Assembly: GCA_947467145.1 (NCBI GenBank)
Contig: CANIGJ010000023.1
Coordinates: 1-64,000, forward strand
Length of the DNA: 64,000 nucleotides
Direction of reading: 5' to 3'
Origin: Rhodospirillaceae bacterium
GTDB lineage: Bacteria > Pseudomonadota > Alphaproteobacteria > Rhodospirillales > UBA2165
Shown here: one piece after another, positions 57,226-64,000 of the stretch
Layout: each line of letters begins with the position of its first letter
Position numbering within the stretch: position 1 is the first letter of the stretch
Notes under the pieces: model-generated
What the model saw: only the letters and a program-made list of their open reading frames with translations
The model's database searches: none
Told to the model about the DNA's origin: nothing
Program-made: the position numbers and the translations under genes

Positions 57226-57906
57226 ATGGTGAACAAGGAAAAAGTCTCTCTTGAGGAAGCCGTCGCGGATATCCCCGACGGCGCCGTCATTCATATCGGC
57301 GGCTTCGGCGGCGTCGGCATTCCCGTCGATCTATGCGATGCACTCTATCGTCAGGGCGCCCGGAACCTCACTGTCATCAACAACGGCGTGGCCAGCGGCA
57401 AGGTGGGCCTGGCGGCGCTGATCGGCGGCGGGCGGGTGCGCAAGATCATCTGCTCCTATCCGCGCACACCCGATCCGGAAGTTTTCGAGAAAAAATACCG
57501 CGCCGGCGAGATCGAGCTGGAACTGGTGCCCCAAGGCACCTTGGCCGAACGCATCCGCGCGGCGGGGGCCGGCATCGGCGCCTTCTACACACCGACCTCG
57601 GTCGGCACACCCCTGGCCGACGGCAAGGAGGTCCGCGTGCTGCAAGGCCGCGAGATGGTGCTCGAACATCCGCTCTATGCCGATTTTGCGCTGGTAAAGG
57701 CCGAGAAGGCCGACCGCTGGGGCAATCTCACATACAACAAATCGGCGCGCAATTTTGGCCCCATCATGTGTATGGCCGCCAAGACGTCGATCGTTCAGGT
57801 GCGCGAGATCGTGGCGCTGGGCGCCCTCGATCCCGAAGCGATCGTCACCCCCAGCATCTTTGTCGACCGCATCGTGAACGTACCGTACCCGACCAAGGAA
57901 ACGTGA
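57226..57906 (+). CDS. CoA-transferase subunit A (3-oxoacid type)
   Basis: A 226-residue alpha subunit: DGAVIHIGGFGGVGIPVDLC is the CoA-binding Gly-rich segment, with FYTPTSVGTPLADGKEV and DFALVKAEKADRWGNLTY as conserved landmarks. Heterodimeric enzymes of this family move CoA from succinyl-CoA to 3-ketoacids such as acetoacetate or 3-oxoadipate. ATG 57226 is preferred over a GTG 10 codons upstream, though the ribosome site is weak. Subunit B starts 14 bases after the stop. The enzyme could link acetoacetate from the PHB block to acetoacetyl-CoA (inference). Confidence 0.9.
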   Translation: MVNKEKVSLEEAVADIPDGAVIHIGGFGGVGIPVDLCDALYRQGARNLTVINNGVASGKVGLAALIGGGRVRKIICSYPRTPDPEVFEKKYRAGEIELELVPQGTLAERIRAAGAGIGAFYTPTSVGTPLADGKEVRVLQGREMVLEHPLYADFALVKAEKADRWGNLTYNKSARNFGPIMCMAAKTSIVQVREIVALGALDPEAIVTPSIFVDRIVNVPYPTKET

Positions 57907-57919
57907 GCCGGAGATCGCC

Positions 57920-58597
57920 ATGGCCGAAAAACTGAGCCGCCGCCAGATCGCCTGGCGCATCGTCCAGGACATACACGAGGGCATGTATGTCAATCTGGGC
58001 ATCGGTCAACCGGAACTGGTAGCCGACCTGTTGCCGCCCGATCGCGACGTCATCTTGCATAGCGAGAACGGCATCCTCGGTCTCGGCCCGAAGCCGACGC
58101 CGGAAGAGGCCGACGACGATCTGATCAATGCCGGCAAGAAACATGCGAGCCTCGTCACCGGCGGCGCTTATTTTCATCACGCCGATTCCTTCGCCATGGT
58201 GCGCGGCGGACATATCGATGTCTGCGTGTTGGGCGCGTTTCAAGTCGCCGCCAATGGCGATCTCGCCAATTGGACGACGGGCGGAGACGACCTTCTGCCT
58301 GCGGTCGGCGGCGCCATGGACCTCGTGGCCGGCGCTAAAAAGGTCTTCATCATGATGGATCACAATACCAAGGACGGGTCACCCAAGATCGTCGAGCAGT
58401 GCACCTATCCGCTGACCGGACGGCACTGCGTCACGACCGTTTATACCGACATCGCCGTGATCGACATCAAACCGGAAGGCTGCGTCGTGCGCGAGAAATT
58501 CGCCGACATGACGATGGACGAATTACAGGCGCGGACCGGCGCGCGCCTTACCTTGGCCAACGATTGGCACCTACTCGCTACGCCAAACGTGGGGTGA
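57920..58597 (+). CDS. CoA-transferase subunit B (3-oxoacid type)
   Basis: A 225-residue beta subunit. VILHSENGILGLGPKPT carries the catalytic Glu of the family (SENG), and VNLGIGQPELVADLL and GGAYFHHADSFAMVRGGHID are further signature segments. It forms the active heterodimer with the upstream subunit A. A GAGATCGCC segment is the only ribosome-site-like sequence, so coupling to subunit A is likely. Followed by a class II aldolase, suggesting a catabolic route beyond simple ketone use. Confidence 0.92.
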   Translation: MAEKLSRRQIAWRIVQDIHEGMYVNLGIGQPELVADLLPPDRDVILHSENGILGLGPKPTPEEADDDLINAGKKHASLVTGGAYFHHADSFAMVRGGHIDVCVLGAFQVAANGDLANWTTGGDDLLPAVGGAMDLVAGAKKVFIMMDHNTKDGSPKIVEQCTYPLTGRHCVTTVYTDIAVIDIKPEGCVVREKFADMTMDELQARTGARLTLANDWHLLATPNVG

Positions 58598-58635
58598 TAT
58601 AGTCGGAGTACATAAAAAACACAGGGACTGCTGCC

Positions 58636-59406
58636 ATGGCTCTCAACGTCGCGTATCCCAAGAACTCATCCACCCAGGATTCCGTCTCGCCGGCCGAATG
58701 GCAGGCACGCATCGATCTCGCCGCCGCATATCGCTTTGTCGCGAACAAGCAGTGGGATGGCGGCTTATTCAATCATCTAAGCGTGCGCGTACCCGACGAT
58801 TCCAAACGCTTCCTGCTGAAGCCGCACGATCTGTTGTTCGAGGAAGTCACTGCATCGAGCCTCATTAAGCTCGATCTCGACGGCGCACCCGTCGGCTTCA
58901 AGGACAATGTGAACCCGGCCGGTTTCACCATTCATTCCGCCGTGCTGAACGGCCGTCCCGACATCAACGCGGTCTGTCATGTGCACACCGTGATCGGTGA
59001 AGCAATCTCCGCGCACGGCAAAGGCCTGCGCCCGCTCGCGCAGGGCGGCATGAAATTCTACAACCGCATCAGCTATCACGAGTTCGAAGGCATCGCGGAA
59101 CATTCCGACGAATGCGCCCGCTTGCAGCGCGATCTCGGCCCCAAGAACATGGCGTTGATCCTGCGCAATCACGGCGTGCTGACGGCGGGAACGACGATGT
59201 CGCAGGCCGTCAGCAATCTCGCCGATCTCCTGGGCGCGGCCGAAGCGCAACTGCGCCTCGAAGCGGCCGGGGCACCCGTCCACGAAGTCTCTGCGGAGAT
59301 CTGCGAACATACGGCGCAGCAGTTCGAACGCAGTTCGCAAGGTGCCGCCAGCTGGAACGCCATCCTGCGCCAGATGGATCGTCTCGATCCATCTTATAGG
59401 AATTAG
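58636..59406 (+). CDS. Class II aldolase/adducin family protein
   Basis: A 256-residue protein of the metal-dependent class II aldolase fold: NHLSVRVPDDSKRFLLKPHD, the zinc-binding CHVHTVIGEAIS (His-X-His) and ALILRNHGVLTAGTTMSQAV with the third His. Members cleave sugar phosphates or act as decarboxylases or hydratases; the acid partner Glu is in the family's N-terminal part. It follows CoA-transferase B by 38 bases and ends the unit with a strong terminator. Confidence 0.88.
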   Translation: MALNVAYPKNSSTQDSVSPAEWQARIDLAAAYRFVANKQWDGGLFNHLSVRVPDDSKRFLLKPHDLLFEEVTASSLIKLDLDGAPVGFKDNVNPAGFTIHSAVLNGRPDINAVCHVHTVIGEAISAHGKGLRPLAQGGMKFYNRISYHEFEGIAEHSDECARLQRDLGPKNMALILRNHGVLTAGTTMSQAVSNLADLLGAAEAQLRLEAAGAPVHEVSAEICEHTAQQFERSSQGAASWNAILRQMDRLDPSYRN

Positions 59407-59496
59407 GCGACGCCCATCCTCGCATTGCGAGGACGCAATGACGTCGCTGCGCGGGTCGCAACGCGGCTGGCGTCGTTCAGACATTCACACAAACGA

Positions 59497-59532
59497 AAGG
59501 GCCGGGATTCGCATCCCGGCCCTTACTGTTTT
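59497..59532 (+). terminator. Rho-independent terminator after the aldolase gene
   Basis: AAGGGCCGGGAT (59497-59508) pairs with ATCCCGGCCCTT (59513-59524), loop TCGC, followed by ACTGTTTTGG on the plus strand. It lies between the aldolase and the convergent superoxide dismutase gene and has a partly T-rich exit on the minus side as well. Confidence 0.85.
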
Positions 59533-59573
59533 GGCTCATACGAAGAGGGCTATATATGAGCCGCGACACGCTT

Positions 59574-60221
59574 CTATTCCGCAGCCGCTCTTAGGTCTTT
59601 CCCTTCCATCAAATTGGCCGCCACGAACCTCCAATCGACCAGATGGTCGATGAAGGTTTTCAAGAAGTCGGGCCGCTTGTTCTGGTAATCGACATAATAG
59701 GCATGCTCCCACACGTCGCAGGCGAGCAACGCCGTCTTGCCCTGGGCGAGCGGATTGTCGGCATCGTGGGTCGCCAAGATCGACAATTTGTCGCCGTCCT
59801 CGACGAGCCAGACCCAGCCGCTGCCGAACTGGCCGACGCCGGCCTTAACGAATTCTTCCTTGAAGGCGTCGACGGTGCCGAAATCCTTCGCGATGCGATG
59901 CTCGAGGTCAGCCGGGATGTTGGCATCGCGCGAGCCCGCCGGCGCCATGCTTTTCCAAAAGAAACTATGGTTCCAGTGCTGCGCCGCATTGTTGAAGATC
60001 GTCTTTTTCGCCTTCGCTTTGGCGGTCGCGCGGATGATGTCTTCCAGGCTTTTCTTCTTGAGGCTCGTGCTCGCCACAAGCTCGTTCAGCTTATCGACAT
60101 AGGCCTTATGATGCTTGCCGTGATGCAGCTTCAACTGCTCGGCCGAATAATGCGGCGCCAGGGCATTCTCGTCATACGGCAGCATCGGCAGGGTGAAGGG
60201 TGGCGTTTGGTTGACGGACAT
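59574..60221 (-). CDS. sodB: Iron superoxide dismutase
   Basis: A 215-residue Fe/Mn superoxide dismutase. The four metal ligands are visible: His in LKLHHGKHHKAYVD, His in NNAAQHWNHSFFW, Asp and His in LLACDVWEHAYYVDYQNK. The QHWNHSFFW and GSGWVWLV segments fit the Fe type of proteobacteria. Converts superoxide to H2O2 and O2 in the cytoplasm. The C-terminal tail LMEGKDLRAAAE is slightly longer than in E. coli. Single gene, divergent from the OpgC-like gene. Confidence 0.94.
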   Translation of the reverse strand: MSVNQTPPFTLPMLPYDENALAPHYSAEQLKLHHGKHHKAYVDKLNELVASTSLKKKSLEDIIRATAKAKAKKTIFNNAAQHWNHSFFWKSMAPAGSRDANIPADLEHRIAKDFGTVDAFKEEFVKAGVGQFGSGWVWLVEDGDKLSILATHDADNPLAQGKTALLACDVWEHAYYVDYQNKRPDFLKTFIDHLVDWRFVAANLMEGKDLRAAAE

Positions 60222-60424
60222 ATTCGTCCCCTTTTCTCATTCTGGTCATGAATTTGACGAGTCTGACTTAGCCCAGGAAAAGCCCGGGACAACCGCGCAT
60301 CTGGAACAATTCTGTGACCATCGATGCCGCGATTGTGAGCATTAATTTCGCTATTTGTACGAAGGCTTTAGGACCCAACGCTGCCCCCTGGTAGCTCCTG
60401 GCGGCTTCGCCTAATATCGCTCCC

Positions 60425-62320
60425 ATGAGCGATCAGGGGGGCAGCGCGGGGAGCGCACGCGATCTACGGTTGGATTTCTTCCGTGGCCTCGCGCTTTTTT
60501 GCATTTTCGTCGACCACATCCCGAACAACGTCTTCAACAATTTCACGATGCAATCGCTCGGCCTGTCGGATGCGGCCGAGATGTTCATCCTGATCTCCGG
60601 CTATACGGCCGGCCTGGTGTTCGGACGCGCCCTGGAAACCCGGGGCCCCCTGGCCGCCGGCACGCGCGCTTATCACCGCGTCTGGCAGCTCTATGTCGCG
60701 CATATTTTCCTGTTCATGCTCTATATGGGCATGGTCGCCCATACGATGGGGCAGCTGAACAATCCGATCTATGCCGAGGAATTGGGCGTCGCCGATTTCC
60801 TGCGCGAGCCCGATATCGCCGTCGTCATGGCGATGACCCTGCAATTCCAGCCCGTATTCCTGGATATCCTGCCGCTCTATATTGTCCTGCTGGCGGCCCT
60901 GCCGATGATGCTCATCATCTTCCGCTTGAGCGGCATCGCCGCCCTCGCCCTGTCCTTCGCGCTGTGGGTCACCGTGCAGTTCGATTCCTCGATCGCGCTG
61001 CCGTCCTATCCCGGCCCGTCGAACTGGTATTTCAATCCCTTCGCCTGGCAGTTCCTGTTTTTCGTCGGCGCCTATTTCGGCTGGAAGGGCGCGCCCGACG
61101 ACCGCTGGCAGTTCCACCGCGGCGTGGTCGCCCTCGCCGTGGCCTATGCCGTCTTTGCCTTCATCGTGAAGGCGAGCTGGTCGCTGCATTGGGTGTACGA
61201 CCCCATTCCGGCGCTCTTGCTCGGCCCGCTCGACGCCCTGCTCAACAAGACCGATCTATCGGCGCCGCGCCTGCTCAACATGCTCGCGCTGGCCGTCATC
61301 GTCATGCGTTTCGTCGGCCCGCGCGATCGCTGGCTGACCCATCCGGCGGCAGCGCCTATTATTTTATGCGGCCGCCATTCGCTGTATATCTTCTGTCTCG
61401 GTATTTTATTGTCCGTATTGGCCCACCTCGTACTCAACGAATATTTCGGAGGACTTCCGATGCAGGCCGCGGTGACGGCCGGCGGCATCACCATAATGAT
61501 CGCTGTCGCAGGCTTAATGGATTGGTTCCGTAAATCGCAATCGGCCACGGTCGCTACGCGGGCGCGGCGTATCGCAACGCTCTTCGTCGCAGCGGCCCTG
61601 CTGGCCGTTGGGGCGGGCACAGCGCACGCCACCGATTCGAATTGTCCGGTGCCGGACGAAGCGTTCGCGTTCGAGCCGCCGCTGCCCAAAACCTTCGCGG
61701 CCCTGCAGGCCGGCAAGGACGTCACGATCCTTGCCATCGGCGGCGCCTCGACCGACGGCTCGGCCGCCGGCGTCGGCAGTGCCGCCTGGCCCGAACGAAT
61801 GGGCTCCGAGCTGCGCGAAAAATTCCCCCAAGCCAATATCACGATCCACAATCTCAGCGTGCCGCGCAAAACCACCAACGACATGGTCAAACGATTCGAT
61901 CGCGATATCGTGCCGCTCAAACCCAATCTGGTGATCTGGGAAACCGGCACGACCGATGCCGTGCGCGGCGTCGATCCGGCTGAATTCCGCGGCGACCTGG
62001 AAGCGGGCCTCGAAAAGCTGCGCACCGCCGGCGCCGAGATCGTCCTGATGGACATGCAGTATTCGCGCATGACCGGCGCCATGATCAACTTCAACCGCTA
62101 TGTTGTGACCATGCGCGGCGTGGCCGACGTCGGCGACGTGCCGCTCTTTCCGCGACACAAAATAATGCGAGCCTGGGCCGAAAGCGGCCTGTTCGAAACA
62201 ACCGAGAAGAGTGCCGACGGTCGGCGCGCTCTTGCGGACAAGCTTTATCGGTGCTTAGGTTCCGCCGTAGCAGGGTTCGTCGCGAGGCGCCCCGAGCCGC
62301 CGAGAGCCGAACCAAAATGA
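60425..62320 (+). CDS. opgC: OpgC-type membrane acyltransferase fused to an SGNH-like domain
   Basis: A 631-residue fusion. Residues 12-385 match OpgC: RDLRLDFFRGLALFCIFVDH and about ten membrane helices. OpgC adds succinyl groups to osmoregulated periplasmic glucans. From residue 385 a signal-peptide-like stretch (ATLFVAAALLAVGAGTAHA) leads into a periplasmic SGNH-like domain (NCPVPDEAF ... AIGGASTDGSAAG ... LVIWETGTTDA ... VLMDMQYS). The domain has lost the block II Gly, the block III Asn and the DxxH of block V, so it is probably not a working hydrolase. The next gene encodes a separate intact copy. The start lacks a ribosome site; ATG 60425 is the best by homology. Confidence 0.87.
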   Translation: MSDQGGSAGSARDLRLDFFRGLALFCIFVDHIPNNVFNNFTMQSLGLSDAAEMFILISGYTAGLVFGRALETRGPLAAGTRAYHRVWQLYVAHIFLFMLYMGMVAHTMGQLNNPIYAEELGVADFLREPDIAVVMAMTLQFQPVFLDILPLYIVLLAALPMMLIIFRLSGIAALALSFALWVTVQFDSSIALPSYPGPSNWYFNPFAWQFLFFVGAYFGWKGAPDDRWQFHRGVVALAVAYAVFAFIVKASWSLHWVYDPIPALLLGPLDALLNKTDLSAPRLLNMLALAVIVMRFVGPRDRWLTHPAAAPIILCGRHSLYIFCLGILLSVLAHLVLNEYFGGLPMQAAVTAGGITIMIAVAGLMDWFRKSQSATVATRARRIATLFVAAALLAVGAGTAHATDSNCPVPDEAFAFEPPLPKTFAALQAGKDVTILAIGGASTDGSAAGVGSAAWPERMGSELREKFPQANITIHNLSVPRKTTNDMVKRFDRDIVPLKPNLVIWETGTTDAVRGVDPAEFRGDLEAGLEKLRTAGAEIVLMDMQYSRMTGAMINFNRYVVTMRGVADVGDVPLFPRHKIMRAWAESGLFETTEKSADGRRALADKLYRCLGSAVAGFVARRPEPPRAEPK

Positions 62321-63108
62321 AGCACGCGCTGGCCTTTCTGTGTCTGTCCGCAACGCTCCTGACCGGGAGCGTCGTCGGCGCTGTGGAGCCTGCGCAAATC
62401 AATTGTCCGAACGCGGAACAATTCACCAAACTCGGCACGACCTTGCCGACAACGGCCGCCGCCCTGCGACGCGGCGATGAACTGGTCGTCGTCGCCATCG
62501 GATCATCTTCGACCTCCGGCGTCGGCGCCTCGGACCGTACCCATTCCTATCCCGCTCGCCTGGAAAGCGAATTGCAGCATTATTGGCCCGGGCGCCGCGT
62601 GCGCGTGATCAACAAGGGCATCGGCGGTGAAGAGGCCCCCCAGATGATCGCGCGCTTTGAGCGCGACGTGTTGTCGCACAATCCCGATCTGGTGATCTGG
62701 CAGGCCGGCACCAATATGATGCTGCGCAATGAGAACAAGGATACCCTGTTGCCGCAATTGCGCGCGGGCGTACGAACCCTTAAAGACAATCATATCGATG
62801 TCGTGCTGATGGACCCGCAATACGCGCCCAAGGTTACCGACGTTCCGTCCCATCCGGAATTCGTCGCGGCCATCGCGACGATTGCCGACGAACAACGCGT
62901 CGGCCTGTTCCATCGTTTTACATTGATGCGCAGCTGGGTTGAAGCCAAGGCCTTTGCCGTCGACGACATCATTTCGCCCGACAAGCTGCATATGAACGAT
63001 GTCAGCTACACCTGTATCGCACGCGGGCTCGCGGCCGGCATCGCCGACGCGGTGCGCGCAACGCCGGTGCCGATGGCGATCCAACACGGCGCCACATCGA
63101 CGCGATGA
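62317..63108 (+). CDS. Secreted SGNH-family hydrolase
   Basis: A 263-residue protein with signal peptide MKHALAFLCLSATLLTGSVV cleaved near VGA|V. SGNH motifs are complete: block I VVAIGSSSTSGVG, block II VINKGIGGEE, block III IWQAGTNMML, block V SPDKLHMND (Asp and His). Such enzymes deacylate or act on acylated glycans and lipids. The start overlaps the OpgC stop (ATGA). It is clearly paralogous to the degenerate domain at the end of OpgC (SYPARLESEL versus AAWPERMGSEL; VLMDPQYAP versus VLMDMQYS). The pair may act on decorated periplasmic glucan (inference). Confidence 0.87.
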   Translation: MKHALAFLCLSATLLTGSVVGAVEPAQINCPNAEQFTKLGTTLPTTAAALRRGDELVVVAIGSSSTSGVGASDRTHSYPARLESELQHYWPGRRVRVINKGIGGEEAPQMIARFERDVLSHNPDLVIWQAGTNMMLRNENKDTLLPQLRAGVRTLKDNHIDVVLMDPQYAPKVTDVPSHPEFVAAIATIADEQRVGLFHRFTLMRSWVEAKAFAVDDIISPDKLHMNDVSYTCIARGLAAGIADAVRATPVPMAIQHGATSTR

Positions 63109-63161
63109 TGCCGGCCGCGCACCAGCGGCTTTTCCAAATTCTGTAATCTTGGACCAACATC

Positions 63162-64000
63162 ATGGCCAACGTTCCCGGTTCGATGTCCTCTTCCGCATTG
63201 CCCCAGACATCGGGCCAGACATCGGGCGGCCACCACGGCGCTTCGGGGTTGATGCTGGGCGCACTCGGCGTCGTGTTCGGCGACATCGGCACCAGCCCGC
63301 TCTATGCGCTGAAGGAAACCTTCGCCGGCCACCATCCCATCGCGATCGACCGCCTGCATATCCTGGGCGTTCTGTCCTTGGTATTCTGGACCATCACACT
63401 GATCGTCTCGATCAAATATGTCGCGATCCTGATGCGCATCGACAATCGCGGCGAAGGCGGCAGCCTCGCTTTGCGCGCCGTGCTCGAGCGCACCGTCGGC
63501 GACCGGCCGGTCGCGCGAACCATCGCCCTGCTGGGCCTGTTCGCCGCCGCGCTATTCTATGGCGATTGCATGATCACGCCGGCGATCTCGGTCCTCAGCG
63601 CGGTCGAGGGACTGAATATCGCCGCCCCGCAATTGCATGTCTTCATCATCCCGATCACTGTCGCCATCCTGATCGGGCTATTCATGCTGCAACGTCACGG
63701 CACCGGCGCCATCGGCGCACTGTTCGGGCCGATCATGCTGCTGTGGTTCATCGTGCTGGGTGCGGCCGGCATCGGCGGCATCGTCAAACAGCCGGGCGTC
63801 TTGGCAGCACTGTCGCCGCATTACGCCATCGCCTTCGTGGCGCATGACGGGCTCACCGCCTTCCTCGCCTTCGGCTCGATCTTCCTGGCGGTCACCGGCG
63901 CCGAAGCGCTTTACACCGACATGGGGCATTTCGGCCGCGTGCCCATCCGGTTGGGCTGGTATCTAATCGTCCTACCCGGCCTGGTGCTCAATTATTTCGG
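63162..64000 (+). CDS. kup: Kup-family potassium transporter, 5' part (truncated by window edge)
   Basis: The frame from ATG 63162 stays open to the window end, giving 279 residues. It has the Kup hallmark [19 protein letters not shown] near residue 37 and [16 protein letters not shown], with several membrane helices. Kup proteins are proton-coupled K+ uptake transporters of the inner membrane; the full protein is about 620-630 residues, so more than half is missing. GGA lies upstream of the start. It follows the SGNH hydrolase by 53 bases but seems an independent housekeeping gene. Confidence 0.93.
   Translation, partial: MANVPGSMSSSALPQTSGQTSGGHHGASGLMLGALGVVFGDIGTSPLYALKETFAGHHPIAIDRLHILGVLSLVFWTITLIVSIKYVAILMRIDNRGEGGSLALRAVLERTVGDRPVARTIALLGLFAAALFYGDCMITPAISVLSAVEGLNIAAPQLHVFIIPITVAILIGLFMLQRHGTGAIGALFGPIMLLWFIVLGAAGIGGIVKQPGVLAALSPHYAIAFVAHDGLTAFLAFGSIFLAVTGAEALYTDMGHFGRVPIRLGWYLIVLPGLVLNYF

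Noticed and set aside
59407..59460. Palindromic CCTCGCATTGCGAGG segment as a dispersed repeat or REP element
   Set aside because: Only one copy was noticed in the window, so it cannot be called a repeat from this sequence.

Overview
The window looks like a chromosomal segment of an alphaproteobacterium, most plausibly Rhodospirillales or a related environmental lineage. This is inferred from high-GC coding DNA, an HWE-type histidine kinase, intracellular PHB mobilisation genes, many CoA-ester catabolic genes and many LysR/TetR/MarR regulators. Genes are densely packed on both strands. I saw no rRNA, tRNA, CRISPR array or prophage. The only mobile element is the 5' end of an IS3-family insertion sequence at the left edge, which has cut a nucleoside deaminase gene.

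Region by region. 1-540: IS3-family end plus the 3' remnant of the deaminase. 0.5-2.7 kb: LysR regulator divergent from a class III CoA-transferase, with a LysR-type palindrome between them. 2.8-8.1 kb: hemerythrin, then a PHB-use block on the minus strand (PHB depolymerase, cupin, patatin-like hydrolase, 3-hydroxybutyrate dehydrogenase), divergent from a glutathione S-transferase across a TGC-rich palindrome. 8.1-12.3 kb: a molybdenum hydroxylase (2Fe-2S subunit and Tat-exported large subunit) divergent from its likely triheme cytochrome c. 12.3-18.6 kb: TetR with two palindromic operators plus an SRPBCC protein, MarR divergent from an MFS pump, and a flavin monooxygenase divergent from a LysR regulator. 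18.1-31.7 kb: YaiI-like protein, a secreted alpha/beta hydrolase, an HsaA-type monooxygenase with a 2-hydroxyacid dehydrogenase, and an eight-gene minus-strand operon (enoyl-CoA hydratase, ADP-forming acyl-CoA synthetase, FAD oxidoreductase, dipeptide-type ABC importer). 31.8-38.2 kb: ABC-F ATPase, amidohydrolase, and TetR / MetE-like / PaaK-like genes.

38.2-50.6 kb is the signalling part: a REC-PAS-HWE-REC kinase downstream of a 1623-residue soluble hybrid kinase with a 92-residue HAMP repeat array, divergent from a membrane nucleotide-transporter-like protein fused to HEAT repeats and a cyclic-nucleotide-binding domain. A SET-domain protein, a methyltransferase and a YkgJ-type cysteine-cluster protein follow.

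50.7-64 kb: galU, an iron-type ABC importer, an acyl-CoA ligase divergent from a two-subunit CoA-transferase and a class II aldolase, Fe superoxide dismutase, an OpgC acyltransferase fused to a degenerate SGNH domain and followed by an intact secreted SGNH hydrolase, and the 5' part of kup, which runs off the right edge. Overall the segment combines uptake and CoA activation of organic acids, PHB turnover, and envelope and signalling functions. The most unusual items are the kinase / nucleotide-transporter-like locus, the OpgC-SGNH fusion with its separate paralogue, and the large catabolic operon of unknown substrate.
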